Source: Moanibacter sp965226025 (lineage in GTDB: Bacteria; Verrucomicrobiota; Verrucomicrobiia; Opitutales; UBA2987). Taken from it: DNA of 64,000 nucleotides. Positions 44,854-53,858 of the stretch are shown piece by piece (the stretch's first letter is position 1; the number at the start of each line of letters is the position of its first letter). Location: assembly GCA_965226025.1 (NCBI GenBank), contig CBDDCD010000003.1, positions 1,178,001-1,242,000 on the forward strand, written 5' to 3'. The translations under genes were made by a program, and so were the position numbers. The notes below the pieces were generated by a model. The model worked only from the letters and a program-made list of their open reading frames with translations. It was not told where the DNA came from and searched no databases.

Positions 44854-45433
44854 ATGTCGAAAGAATCGAGCAACGAGCTGGTGAGCTGGTGAGCTGGTTA
44901 CAGAGGCTTGGTACTGTCTGAGGACGCAGCCCAAGCGGGAGCATATTGCGGCCGCGGGAATCCGATCTCGAATGGCGGTGGAAGTTTATTGCCCACGTTT
45001 TTCTTACGACAAAAAAACTCGTCGAGGAAAGGTGCGTTTTACGGAAGCACTGTTTCCGGGCTATGTATTTGCGCGCTGCGATATTGAAGGTAACTACCGC
45101 TACCTCCTTTCCATGCAGGGAATCGTGGGGGTGGTCTGCTATGGGAAGGAGATACCTCCGGTACCCGAGAGGTTCATTGATGAACTGCGGGAGCGGATGA
45201 AAAGCGAATGCTATGAGATGCCGGAGCCACGATTGCAGGTCGGAAGCGAGGTCGTCGTAACGGCGGGTCCTTTCATCGATATTGAGGCGATCGTCAGCGG
45301 CCATCTTCCAGCGGTCGAACGCGTCTCTCTGCTTCTCGATTTTCTGGGGCGTCAGATTCAAGTGGATCTTCCGGTAGCGGCGGTGATGGCAAAGAAGCGG
45401 GACGCGCGATCCGACTTGCTGGCGGCGTCGTAA
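44854..45433 (+). pseudogene. NusG/RfaH-like antiterminator with a repeat-expanded start
   Basis: The natural start is the ATG at 44854 (MSKESSNEL). Three tandem copies of GAGCTGGT (44875-44898) shift the frame and create a stop after NELVSW. With one copy the frame would read NELVTEAWYCLRTQPKREHI, the classic NusG N-terminal domain start. The rest is intact: AVEVYCPRFSYDK, FPGYVFARCD, and a KOW-like end (VVVTAGPFIDIEAIVSG, RVSLLLDFLGRQIQVDL). An internal ATG at 44972 would give a 153-residue product lacking the first strand. RfaH-like proteins reduce pausing in long polysaccharide operons. It may be phase-variable or broken. Confidence 0.75.
44875..44898. repeat. Octanucleotide tandem repeat, 3 x GAGCTGGT
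   Basis: Three perfect 8-bp units lie in the seventh to fifteenth codons of the antiterminator gene. Only a one-unit allele keeps the frame; any higher number meets TGA within or just after the array. The array is a plausible slipped-strand switch. Confidence 0.8.
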
Positions 45434-45677
45434 TGAGGGACTTCGAGTGCTTCCAGAGAGTCATTCCTTTATCGTCCCGCAATTGAAATTGCTCCTCTTG
45501 AGGAGAACAAGGGGTCAAGGTTTTGTTCGGAGATTTGGGCAAAGGACCAAGGGCGGGAGCGTGGATAAATCTCCTTCATTAGACCGCTTTTTGTGGACAC
45601 AAAGCAACGGCGCTGTGGGTGGGTGGCTGAGCCTCGACCGGCTGATAGGAGATTTGTATGAAAAGCGGACTGGGCAG

Positions 45678-46697
45678 ATGGCAAGAAAGGCTCTCATAAC
45701 GGGAATTTCGGGGCAGGATGGTTCATACTTCTGTGACCTTCTTTTGGATAAAGGGTATGAGGTTCACGGAATCACGCGGTATCCTTCCGCGTTGCCCTCC
45801 GGGAATCTCGCCCATTTGGTAGGAGATAGAGAGATCTACCGAAGCCGTCTCTTTGTCCACACCATGGAGGTGTTCGACAATGTCCAGATGGAGAGAATCC
45901 TGAGCAGCATTAAGCCGAATGAAATCTATCATCTGGCAGGCCAAAGCAGCCCGCGGTTGAGTTTTGAGTTTCCAGAGGAGACATTGCACAGCAACGCCAC
46001 CTACACCCTCCAACTACTTGAGCTTAATCGCCTTCTGGATCATCCCGCGAGGCTGTTTTTCGCTTCCAGTTGCGAAGTCTTCGGTAAGACGGAGGAGGCA
46101 ATTCAGGACGAGACAACTCCGGTGCGGCTGGTTACTCCCTATGGCGCGGCTAAGGCCTATTCGCAGCAGTTGGTTTCAATCTATAGGGAGAACTACGGTC
46201 TTCCCTGCGGTTCCGGTATTCTCTTTAATCACGAGTCCCCACGAAGGAGTCCCGAATTCGTCTCGAAGAAGATTTCCCGAGGAGTTGCCGCCATCAAGAC
46301 GGGTATCCTTGACCGATTGAAGCTGGGAAGTCTCGATGCCAGGCGGGACTGGGGCTGGGCTCCCGATTTCGTACGAGGTATCTGGCAGATGATGCAAGAG
46401 GATGAGATCGAAGATTACGTCTTCGCGACGGGAGAATCCCACTCCGTGCAAGATCTGGTCGATGCCTGCTTCAGAGCAGTCGATCTGAATTGGGAAGAAC
46501 ACGTTGACTTTGACGCCAGTCTGGCTCGCAGGGCTGAACTCCATCCCCAGAAAGGGAATCCGGGCAAGGCGCGGGAAAGGCTGGGCTGGAAACCGACCGT
46601 CAGATTCGAGGAGATGGCTCGAAGACTGGTCGAGGCGGAGCTCGAGCTGATGAGTGGGACGTTGGGGGAATCGTCCCTTTCGAATCTCAGGCTCTAA
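45678..46697 (+). CDS. gmd: GDP-mannose 4,6-dehydratase
   Basis: The ATG at 45678 starts directly at MARKALITGISGQDGSYF, the NADP-binding GxxGxxG; the frame is open further upstream but that part is not protein-like. Other marks are HLAGQSSPRLSFEFPEET, the catalytic Tyr-x3-Lys in TPYGAAKAYSQQL, and the gmd hallmark GILFNHESPRRSPEFVSKKI. About 339 residues. It converts GDP-mannose to GDP-4-keto-6-deoxymannose, the precursor of GDP-fucose, rhamnose or perosamine. The partner reductase or aminotransferase is not in the window. Confidence 0.88.
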   Translation: MARKALITGISGQDGSYFCDLLLDKGYEVHGITRYPSALPSGNLAHLVGDREIYRSRLFVHTMEVFDNVQMERILSSIKPNEIYHLAGQSSPRLSFEFPEETLHSNATYTLQLLELNRLLDHPARLFFASSCEVFGKTEEAIQDETTPVRLVTPYGAAKAYSQQLVSIYRENYGLPCGSGILFNHESPRRSPEFVSKKISRGVAAIKTGILDRLKLGSLDARRDWGWAPDFVRGIWQMMQEDEIEDYVFATGESHSVQDLVDACFRAVDLNWEEHVDFDASLARRAELHPQKGNPGKARERLGWKPTVRFEEMARRLVEAELELMSGTLGESSLSNLRL

Positions 46698-46876
46698 GGT
46701 GCAAACCGCACTCGATATCCAGGATCGGATAAATCCAGAATGAAGCTAATGCGGTGCCTGTCATCATCGTCTTCCTCTTCCTCTTCTTCCGGCGACCTGG
46801 ATTTTTTCGTGTCCCGTAATTCGGGGGAACCGCAGAGGAAAGCGAGAAAGAGGATGACGATCTGAGAGGCAATTCA

Positions 46877-47740
46877 ATGGATCACACGGTAGGCGAAGAG
46901 TATGAGATAGTCATTGAGCGGAAGAGCACCTGGTTCTCTTTCGACTGGCACGCGATCTGGGAGTTTCGGGACCTACTCATTCTGCTTGTTCGGCGGGACT
47001 TTGTCTCTAAGTACAAGCAGACCATCCTCGGACCTGCCTGGTATGTTATTCAGCCGCTGCTGATGACGGTGGTCTTCACCATCATTTTCGGAAAGGTGGC
47101 GAAGATTTCCACGGATACAATTCCTCCCCTCCTCTTTTATCTCTGCGGACTCTCGGCCTGGGGTTATTTCTCCAATACGCTCAATGCCAACTCGAATGTG
47201 TTCGTCTCGAACATGCATATTTTCGGAAAGGTCTATTTCCCGAGGCTCGTGGTCCCTCTCGCGAATTGTCTTTCGGGTCTCTTTGGCTACGCCGTCCAAT
47301 TGATTACCTTTCTCGCCTTCTACGCCTATTTTAAATTCCTTACATCGGCGGGCGGTCGCTTCGAAGCGCAGAGCGAGTTGATCTTTCTCCCCTTTCTCTT
47401 GCTCCAGGCAGGGCTGCTCGCCCTAGGAACGGGTTTATGGCTATCCGCTCTCACCGCAAAGTACCGTGACTTTGCTCACCTCTCAAACCTGCTGATGCAG
47501 CTCTGGATGTACGCAACACCAATCATATATCCTCTTTCGGAGATACCGAATGAGTGGCGGTGGATCGCTTATCTCAATCCCATGGCGCCGATCGTGGAAA
47601 CATACAAGTATGCATTCTTTGGTCAGGGTAAACTCTCCCTGTATTACAGTTCCTTGTCGGTGGGTATTACGGGCCTGGTACTGTTTACCGGCCTGCTCTT
47701 GTTCAGCAGAGTAGAGCGCAATTTCGTCGATTCGGTCTGA
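46877..47740 (+). CDS. Polysaccharide ABC exporter permease (Wzm-like)
   Basis: A 287-residue ABC-2-type permease. It has the cytosolic start FRDLLILLVRRDFVSKYKQT, LGPAWYVIQPLLMTVVFTII, and six hydrophobic spans including LVVPLANCLSGLFGYAVQLI and the end segment YATPIIYPLSEIPNEW and LNPMAPIVETYKYAFFGQG. It pairs with the ATPase encoded 104 bp downstream to export lipid-linked glycan across the inner membrane. Apparently intact. Confidence 0.92.
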   Translation: MDHTVGEEYEIVIERKSTWFSFDWHAIWEFRDLLILLVRRDFVSKYKQTILGPAWYVIQPLLMTVVFTIIFGKVAKISTDTIPPLLFYLCGLSAWGYFSNTLNANSNVFVSNMHIFGKVYFPRLVVPLANCLSGLFGYAVQLITFLAFYAYFKFLTSAGGRFEAQSELIFLPFLLLQAGLLALGTGLWLSALTAKYRDFAHLSNLLMQLWMYATPIIYPLSEIPNEWRWIAYLNPMAPIVETYKYAFFGQGKLSLYYSSLSVGITGLVLFTGLLLFSRVERNFVDSV

Positions 47741-47843
47741 CTTCTATTCGAGGCTGTCTCCTTGAGTAGACTCAGGTACCGTAACCCAATACATGTGTCC
47801 TAAATCGTTTCCCGACTCTCCGTAGAAGCTAAGCGGATTTCCC

Positions 47844-49163
47844 ATGAGTAGGCCGATCATTGAAGTTCACGGACTGACCAAACAGTACCGGTTGGGTGTT
47901 ATAGGCGCCCCTTCGTTTCGTGATGAATTGGAGCAATTATGGAGAAAGGTTTGGAAAAGGAAAGGGGACGGACTCCGTCGTTCCGAGGGAGCGTCGGAGC
48001 AAATTAGGGGCGACCGATTCAATGCGCTGCGCGGTGTCAGTTTCGATGTAATGCGCGGGGAGGTGCTCGGAATAATCGGGCTTAATGGAGCGGGAAAATC
48101 TACTCTCTTGAAGATCCTCTCCCGCATCACAGAGCCGACTTCAGGATGGGCCCGATTGCGGGGCCACGTTGCATCACTTCTTGAAGTGGGAACGGGATTT
48201 CATCCTGAATTGACCGGCCGCGAAAACGTTTATCTCAACGGAACAATACTTGGTATGAAGCGGATCGAGATCGAACGGAAGTTTGATGAGATAGTGAGTT
48301 TCTCAGCAGGAGTGGAGGACTTCATCGATACGCCGGTTAAACGTTATTCCAGCGGTATGTTCGTAAGACTTGCGTTTGCAGTAGCAGCGCATTTGGAGCC
48401 GGAGATATTGATAGTCGACGAAGTATTGGCGGTAGGAGATCTTGAGTTTCAGAAGAGATGTTTGGGAAAGATGAAGGAAGTGTCCGCTCTTGGTAGGACT
48501 GTACTCTTCGTGAGTCACAATATGGGTTCGATTCAGCAGCTTTGTTCCCGAGCGTTGTTCCTTCATCACGGTCTCTTGGTGAAGGACGGTGAAAGCGCTG
48601 AAACCGTTCGATATTACCTGAAGAATGAATCGGAATCAGAGGACGATAAGGGAGGATTTAGTAGCGCCAGAAGAAGTGGAGCGGGTGGAATTCTGATAAC
48701 CAGCGCAAGAATCCTAGACTGTGATGGAAATCCCTGCTCAAACGTGGTTTCTGGGAATCCGGTCACGTTTGAGTTTGAATATGAAAACAAAATTAGCGCG
48801 CCGTATGCCTTATTGTCTACCGTGATTTTTAATCAGAATCACATTCCGGTGACGAAGACAGATATGCCTCTAACAGGAGCAACTGGGTTGGGGCTGGGCA
48901 CTCGGGGGCGTTTTCGGTGCAAGATCGATAAGCTGAACTTTCCATTGGGCTCGTATTCAGTTGCTGTGGCGGTTGATTACAATGAAACGCAGCAGGATGT
49001 AATTCTGAATGCCTTGGAATTCACGGTTAATAATTCCGTATTTTTCCCAGCTTATAACAGGCTTAAGAGTGACCATTGCGTATCCCTGATAGAACATCAT
49101 TGGGAACATGAATCATCCGAAGAAGCGCGGCAAGGAAGCGTAGCCGCTGATTCAGAGTCTTGA
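47844..49163 (+). CDS. Polysaccharide ABC exporter ATPase with C-terminal Wzt domain
   Basis: A 439-residue protein. Walker A GLNGAGKST at 79-87, signature RYSSGM near 167-172, Walker B LIVDE at 189-193 and the switch His225 in VSHN. From about 285 on, a beta-sandwich C-terminal domain is present (SARILDCDGNPCSNV, TGLGLGTRGRFRCKID, LGSYSVAVAVDYNE), the carbohydrate-binding Wzt domain that recognises the glycan's terminal modification. It drives export through the permease upstream. The cluster thus uses ABC-dependent export, with chain-end methyl or phosphate groups likely. Confidence 0.93.
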   Translation: MSRPIIEVHGLTKQYRLGVIGAPSFRDELEQLWRKVWKRKGDGLRRSEGASEQIRGDRFNALRGVSFDVMRGEVLGIIGLNGAGKSTLLKILSRITEPTSGWARLRGHVASLLEVGTGFHPELTGRENVYLNGTILGMKRIEIERKFDEIVSFSAGVEDFIDTPVKRYSSGMFVRLAFAVAAHLEPEILIVDEVLAVGDLEFQKRCLGKMKEVSALGRTVLFVSHNMGSIQQLCSRALFLHHGLLVKDGESAETVRYYLKNESESEDDKGGFSSARRSGAGGILITSARILDCDGNPCSNVVSGNPVTFEFEYENKISAPYALLSTVIFNQNHIPVTKTDMPLTGATGLGLGTRGRFRCKIDKLNFPLGSYSVAVAVDYNETQQDVILNALEFTVNNSVFFPAYNRLKSDHCVSLIEHHWEHESSEEARQGSVAADSES

Positions 49164-49224
49164 GGGTAGATTGTTGAAGAGAAGTCACTTCCCTTTCAAA
49201 GGGAGACTCTCTTCAGGTGGGTCA

Positions 49225-50448
49225 ATGAGAATTTTAATCGTCACCCCGTTATTCGATCTAAGCGGACGTGACTCAAGTGGTATAGCGATTTACTTGCGAA
49301 CCATGGCTCAAGAGTTGGTGGAACTCGGTCATGAAATTCACGTGCTCTTCGCTTCGGAAAATTGCGCCAAGACGCGGAGTTTCAGGAGAGGTGATATACA
49401 AATTCACCAAATACACCTCCAGCCACCGGGATGGTTTCGCCGGAGGGGACTGGGTCGGATCGCCAGATTGTTTGGGATGCCATTGTGGTATCCATCGTTT
49501 CGAAACATTGTCATACTCGGTAGGATGATCGAGCGGCTTGCAGATAGATACTCCATTGACCTGGTGGAGACTACGAACGTACGGGGCTTCTGTTTTTATT
49601 ACTTGCTCAGATTTCACTCCACACCAGTGGTAACCCGCGTGGCGACGACTGGATCAAAGCATACCGAGATTAACGAAGGAGAACGGGACTTCGGGGAACG
49701 GATGAATCAGTTCTTCGAGGGAGCTGCCATTGGAAGAAGCGATGGATTGGTAACCCACAGTGAAGAACACAGGAAGCAGATATGCCTGGATTTAAGTCTG
49801 CCAATTGAGAGGTTCACGGTCATTCCATTGGGAATCGAGATACCTGAGGAATCGGAAATGAAGTCTCGGCCGATTGTGGGCCGAGATTTGACGGTTTTGT
49901 TCGTTGGACGCTTAGAAAGGAGAAAGGGAATTGATATTCTTCTGAAGGCGATTCCGATAGTGCTTCAAAATGAGAAGGATGTAGAATTCGTTTTGATTGG
50001 GCGCGATGAAGGCGGCGGGTTTGCCCGGGAGTTTGAGATTAATAACGACTGTGAAGTGAGGCGAAGAGTAGCATTCAAGGGGGAAGTAGATTCGGAGACC
50101 TTGCAAGCCGCTTATCGAGACTGCGACATATTTGTGGCGCCGTCTCGCTATGAGTCTTTCGGTCTCATCTACGTAGAAGCGATGAGTTTTGGGAAGCCCG
50201 CCATCGGTTGCCGAGTTGGCGGTATACCGGAAGTCATAGATGATGGGAAAACAGGGTTGCTTGCGAAACCTGATGATGTGGGCGATCTTGTAGAGAAAGT
50301 CCTATCCCTGCTAAGGAGTAAGGAGACTCGGGAGAGCATGGGACAGCATGCCAGAGAAAGAGCGGCTGGGTTGTTCAGCAGCGAAGCTATGGCAACAGGA
50401 ATGGCCAGCTACTATGATTCAGTTTTGGCCGAATTTGGGAGGAGATAA
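49225..50448 (+). CDS. Glycosyltransferase family 4
   Basis: The ATG at 49225 is chosen since it starts at MRILIVTPLFDLSGRDSSGI; the frame is open from 49171. It has the GT-B fold: N-domain with ELVELGHEIHVLFASE, then DLTVLFVGRLERRKGIDILL, the donor-site VAPSRYESFGLIYVEAMSFG with the E-x7-E motif, and IGCRVGGIPEVIDDGKTGLL. It should transfer a sugar from a nucleotide donor with retention. First of a long codirectional transferase run. Confidence 0.88.
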   Translation: MRILIVTPLFDLSGRDSSGIAIYLRTMAQELVELGHEIHVLFASENCAKTRSFRRGDIQIHQIHLQPPGWFRRRGLGRIARLFGMPLWYPSFRNIVILGRMIERLADRYSIDLVETTNVRGFCFYYLLRFHSTPVVTRVATTGSKHTEINEGERDFGERMNQFFEGAAIGRSDGLVTHSEEHRKQICLDLSLPIERFTVIPLGIEIPEESEMKSRPIVGRDLTVLFVGRLERRKGIDILLKAIPIVLQNEKDVEFVLIGRDEGGGFAREFEINNDCEVRRRVAFKGEVDSETLQAAYRDCDIFVAPSRYESFGLIYVEAMSFGKPAIGCRVGGIPEVIDDGKTGLLAKPDDVGDLVEKVLSLLRSKETRESMGQHARERAAGLFSSEAMATGMASYYDSVLAEFGRR

Positions 50449-50460
50449 GAGTCTCTACCG

Positions 50461-51408
50461 GTGAGCTTGGATCTCCTTAATGTTGGATGCGGAAAGCGTT
50501 GGGACCGACGTTGGGTTAACTTGGACATAGATCCAGGATGTCCGGAGATCGTGAACCACGATGTTCGCCAGGGACTGCCGTTCGAAGAGGGAAAGTTTGA
50601 TGGAATTTACCAATCCCATGTACTTGAGCATCTGAGTAGGGAGGATGGCGATAAGATGATAAACGAGTGTTTTCGATGTCTTAAGGCAGGAGGAATTCTA
50701 CGCATCGTCGTGCCTGATTTGGAGGGGATAGCGAGAAGCTATTTACGATTTCTCGAGGAGGCATTGGCTGTCGATGAAGGGGCAGAATTTCGCTACGATT
50801 GGACCTTGCTGGAGCTATTTGATCAGTTGATACGGGTGCAGTCCGGTGGCGATGTGCCCGCCGTTTTGGCCACAGGCTGCGACGCGGAAATTGACTTCGT
50901 CAAGAGCCGCATCGGTTGCGAGTTAGAGAGCATTGAGAGTTTTCAACGCCATCGGAAGATGGAGACGGGTGGATTGGAGGAGAGCGTCCTGAGAAGAGTC
51001 CTGCGGGGCGTGAAGCGATTCACCGTAGAACCACTCTATCGTAGCGATGTGTTACTCCGAATGATCCTGGGAAACGACTACAGGTATGCAGTTGGTTTCG
51101 GAAGGAGACGGTCATTGGTTCGAGAGGTTATCTGGAAATGGAGTTTAGGAAGTGACTATAGCCTGTTAAAGATTGCTCAATTTCGTGAGAGCGGCGAAGT
51201 GCATCGTTGGATGTACGATCGGTACTCTCTTGGTAGAATACTGAAGCGAACAGGTTTCACCGAAGTAAGAGTAGTCGACGCAAACCGTAGCCTGATCCCA
51301 GATTGGGAAGAATACTCATTGGATGTGAATCTCGAAGGAGAGGCGGCAAAACCAGATTCGGTGTATGTGGAAGGTGTTAAGCCAGGATCGGGAGATGAAA
51401 ATATCTAA
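50461..51408 (+). CDS. SAM-dependent methyltransferase (Methyltransf_11-like)
   Basis: A 315-residue protein starting at GTG 50461. Motif I is LLNVGCGKRWDRRWVNLDID and the acidic strand end follows; FDGIYQSHVLEHLSREDGDK and CLKAGGILRIVVPDLEGIAR are the typical post-core. The second half is helical with IWKWSLGSDYSLLKIAQF, and RTGFTEVRVVDANRSLIPDW at the end. It may methylate a sugar of the glycan, consistent with a Wzt-recognised chain end. Confidence 0.82.
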   Translation: MSLDLLNVGCGKRWDRRWVNLDIDPGCPEIVNHDVRQGLPFEEGKFDGIYQSHVLEHLSREDGDKMINECFRCLKAGGILRIVVPDLEGIARSYLRFLEEALAVDEGAEFRYDWTLLELFDQLIRVQSGGDVPAVLATGCDAEIDFVKSRIGCELESIESFQRHRKMETGGLEESVLRRVLRGVKRFTVEPLYRSDVLLRMILGNDYRYAVGFGRRRSLVREVIWKWSLGSDYSLLKIAQFRESGEVHRWMYDRYSLGRILKRTGFTEVRVVDANRSLIPDWEEYSLDVNLEGEAAKPDSVYVEGVKPGSGDENI

Positions 51409-51416
51409 AGCCCTTA

Positions 51417-52658
51417 GTGTTTTTGAGTGCTAACAGGAATTCTCTTAAGGTTCTGATGGTTTCGGATTTCGAGTCTACCGGCGGAGCCGCGATTGCCGCG
51501 AGCCGGTTGGCGGAGGGATTAAACTCGCTGGGGCACGAGGTCGTTCGGATCGTTGCTCGAGCAGAGAGAAAGGAGCGGCCGTGGCGCACCGTGGAATTGT
51601 TCGAGGGCAGAAAACCGCTTCTGCTGGGGAGTCTGCTTCCCGACTGGTTGGGTCGCTCGTTCGTCTGGAGAGTTGCCGAGGCTGACTACCGTCGACGTTT
51701 GCGGCAGATCCTGGAGACCGAGGGTGGTGATATTGTCAATGTGCATAACATTCATGGATCTCCCTGGCACCCTAACCTTCTCGAAGTCTGTCGAGACCTC
51801 TTTCCGGTCGTGTGGACGCTTCACGATATGTGGAGCTTTGCTGCAACTCCCTACGACTTCAAAGGTATCGAAAATTTGGCCGGTCCGGATTCGGTCCACC
51901 TTCCAGATGCGAGAACCCGCCTCAGAATCGAACAATTCTGGAAGGGAAGCCCTAATGGCTTCGGAGAGCGGCCGCTAACCGCGGTGACGCCATCCTCTTG
52001 GTTGGCGGAGGAGGCGAAACAATCCCGCTGGAAGTCTCTTGAGGTTCGTCCCATCGCTAACCCGCTTCCACTGGAAGTATTTCGGCCCCTGGATCGGCTG
52101 GTTTCCCGCCGAGCTTTGGAGATTCCAGAGGGACGAACGGTGGCTCTGATCTGCGGCGCAAATCTGGAAGAGCCTCGAATGGGCAGCGGGATATTGAAAG
52201 AGGCTTTGAAGGGATTGAACGAAAGTATGCACATCATCACTGTGGGAAACGGTGGAATTGCCCTCGAGATCGGCAGCCACGAATGGCAGCACTTCGGATT
52301 TGTGGATCACGATCATCTCAGGGTGCTGCTCTACTCTGCGGCCGACTTTCTGATTCACCCACATCCTGTGGACAATCTGCCGAACACCGTAGCCGAGTCC
52401 CTAGCCTGCGGGACTCCGGTTGTCGCGTTTCCCATCGGAGGGGTCAAAGAAATGGTGGTGCCGCCAGAGACAGGTTGGATGGCCTCTTCAGTCGATGCCG
52501 GTTCATTGGGCGCTTGCCTTGGGGAGGCGGTCGACGAGGTTCAGGGTGGATTGGACCTCCGAGCGAAATGTCGCGCTTTTGCCGAGGAGAGATTCGAAGC
52601 TCGGAGGCAGAGCGCTGCCTACTTGGATTTCTTCCGGGAGATTCTGGAAAGCAAGTGA
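51417..52658 (+). CDS. Glycosyltransferase family 4
   Basis: A 413-residue GT-B enzyme from a GTG start nine bases after the previous stop. It shows KVLMVSDFESTGGAAIAASR, VVWTLHDMWSFAATPYDF (a common donor-cleft motif WTLHDMW), and the C-domain HPVDNLPNTVAESLACGTPV followed by GGVKEMVVPPETGWM. The TLHDMW/P-H-P-V-D-N-L-P-N signature marks a group acting in O-antigen and capsule synthesis. Substrate unknown. Confidence 0.88.
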   Translation: MFLSANRNSLKVLMVSDFESTGGAAIAASRLAEGLNSLGHEVVRIVARAERKERPWRTVELFEGRKPLLLGSLLPDWLGRSFVWRVAEADYRRRLRQILETEGGDIVNVHNIHGSPWHPNLLEVCRDLFPVVWTLHDMWSFAATPYDFKGIENLAGPDSVHLPDARTRLRIEQFWKGSPNGFGERPLTAVTPSSWLAEEAKQSRWKSLEVRPIANPLPLEVFRPLDRLVSRRALEIPEGRTVALICGANLEEPRMGSGILKEALKGLNESMHIITVGNGGIALEIGSHEWQHFGFVDHDHLRVLLYSAADFLIHPHPVDNLPNTVAESLACGTPVVAFPIGGVKEMVVPPETGWMASSVDAGSLGACLGEAVDEVQGGLDLRAKCRAFAEERFEARRQSAAYLDFFREILESK

Positions 52659-52672
52659 TGGCTGATTCCTGA

Positions 52673-53836
52673 ATGCAGATGGAAGACTTTCCTTATCTCC
52701 TGATCGTAAGCGAAAATCCGTTCGGATTTGACAATGGATTTGGCGTCACATTGAGCAACCTGTTCGCGGGTTGGCCTCCGGAGAGGTTGAGAATTCTTTA
52801 CACCAGTGATCAGTTCCAACCCGACAGGTCACAGTTTCCCGATGCGATTCGAGCTCATGTTCCTCTCAGTCCCGGTCGGCGTTTCGCTATCCCGTTCCTG
52901 TTGGGATTAAAGCCGGAGTGGCGAGGCAACTATTCCAAGCCTTGGCTGCGGAGCGCACTGAGTGAATTTCAACCCAATCTGGTCTATTCCTTCGTGCATT
53001 CGGATTCAACGTTGAGATTCGCCGATTGGTTAGGTAAGGAGCTAGAGGTCCCGCACGTGATGCATGTCGCCGATGACGGTTTGGGGAAGTGCGACATCAG
53101 CGAGATCAGAAAGCTCTGTGAGGGTGCAGGGGCACACTTTGCCATTAGCGAAACGATGGCCCGGGAATACAAAGATCGCTACGGCCATCGGTGGGAGGTT
53201 TTTCATAATGGTGCCCACAGCGACTATTTTCTCTCGGCTGAGGAAAGAGACGATCAAGCATCAGGGCTCAGGATCCGTTACCTGGGTAATCTTTTGCCTT
53301 CGCAGCACTTCGACGCCCTGAACGATGTCATTGATGCAATAATTGACCTAAATAGTGATGGCCGGAAGGCAATGCTTGAGCTTTACGGATCGGAGACTCC
53401 AGCCGGGTGCAGTGACCAGTTATTACGGAACGGATCGGTTAAACATTTGGGAAGCGTCTCCCGTCGGGAGGGTATTCGACTACTTCAGGAAGCCGATCTT
53501 CTCATTATACCGGCAAGCTTCTCCGAAGCCGAACAGGAGACCTACCGATTTTCTTTTCCGACCAAACTGCCCGAGTATCTCGCATCCGGCACCCCTACTA
53601 TTATCTATGCACCAGCCTATTCGGCGATATCCAATTTCTGCCGCGAGAATGAGCTCGGCCTCCTTGTCGACCGGCGTGACAGTGAGGCTCTTGGCCGGAT
53701 TCTCGTGGAACTGAAGGCAGATAGAGAAGCCTTTCGAGAGCAGGCCAGGCGTGACCGAAGGTACGCTCAAGAGCACATGTCGGTGATCGGAATCAAGAAG
53801 AGATTCCAAACCCTTTTGAAGGATCTTTCTTTGTGA
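52673..53836 (+). CDS. Glycosyltransferase, GT4-like
   Basis: A 387-residue protein starting MEDFPYLLIVSENPFGFDNG after an ATG at 52673. N-domain elements: FDNGFGVTLSNLFAGWPPER and LGKELEVPHVMHVADDG. The C-domain has LRIRYLGNLLPSQHFDALND, EADLLIIPASFSEAEQETYR and KLPEYLASGTPTIIYAPAYS, the GT-B donor-site pattern though less canonical than its neighbours. It continues the codirectional transferase set. Confidence 0.8.
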   Translation: MQMEDFPYLLIVSENPFGFDNGFGVTLSNLFAGWPPERLRILYTSDQFQPDRSQFPDAIRAHVPLSPGRRFAIPFLLGLKPEWRGNYSKPWLRSALSEFQPNLVYSFVHSDSTLRFADWLGKELEVPHVMHVADDGLGKCDISEIRKLCEGAGAHFAISETMAREYKDRYGHRWEVFHNGAHSDYFLSAEERDDQASGLRIRYLGNLLPSQHFDALNDVIDAIIDLNSDGRKAMLELYGSETPAGCSDQLLRNGSVKHLGSVSRREGIRLLQEADLLIIPASFSEAEQETYRFSFPTKLPEYLASGTPTIIYAPAYSAISNFCRENELGLLVDRRDSEALGRILVELKADREAFREQARRDRRYAQEHMSVIGIKKRFQTLLKDLSL

Positions 53837-53858
53837 CCGCCGTGGCGGAAGGAGGTCT

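Noticed and set aside
44834..45361. 175-residue minus-strand ORF opposite the NusG-like gene
   Set aside because: Shadow; the plus strand has clear NusG motifs.
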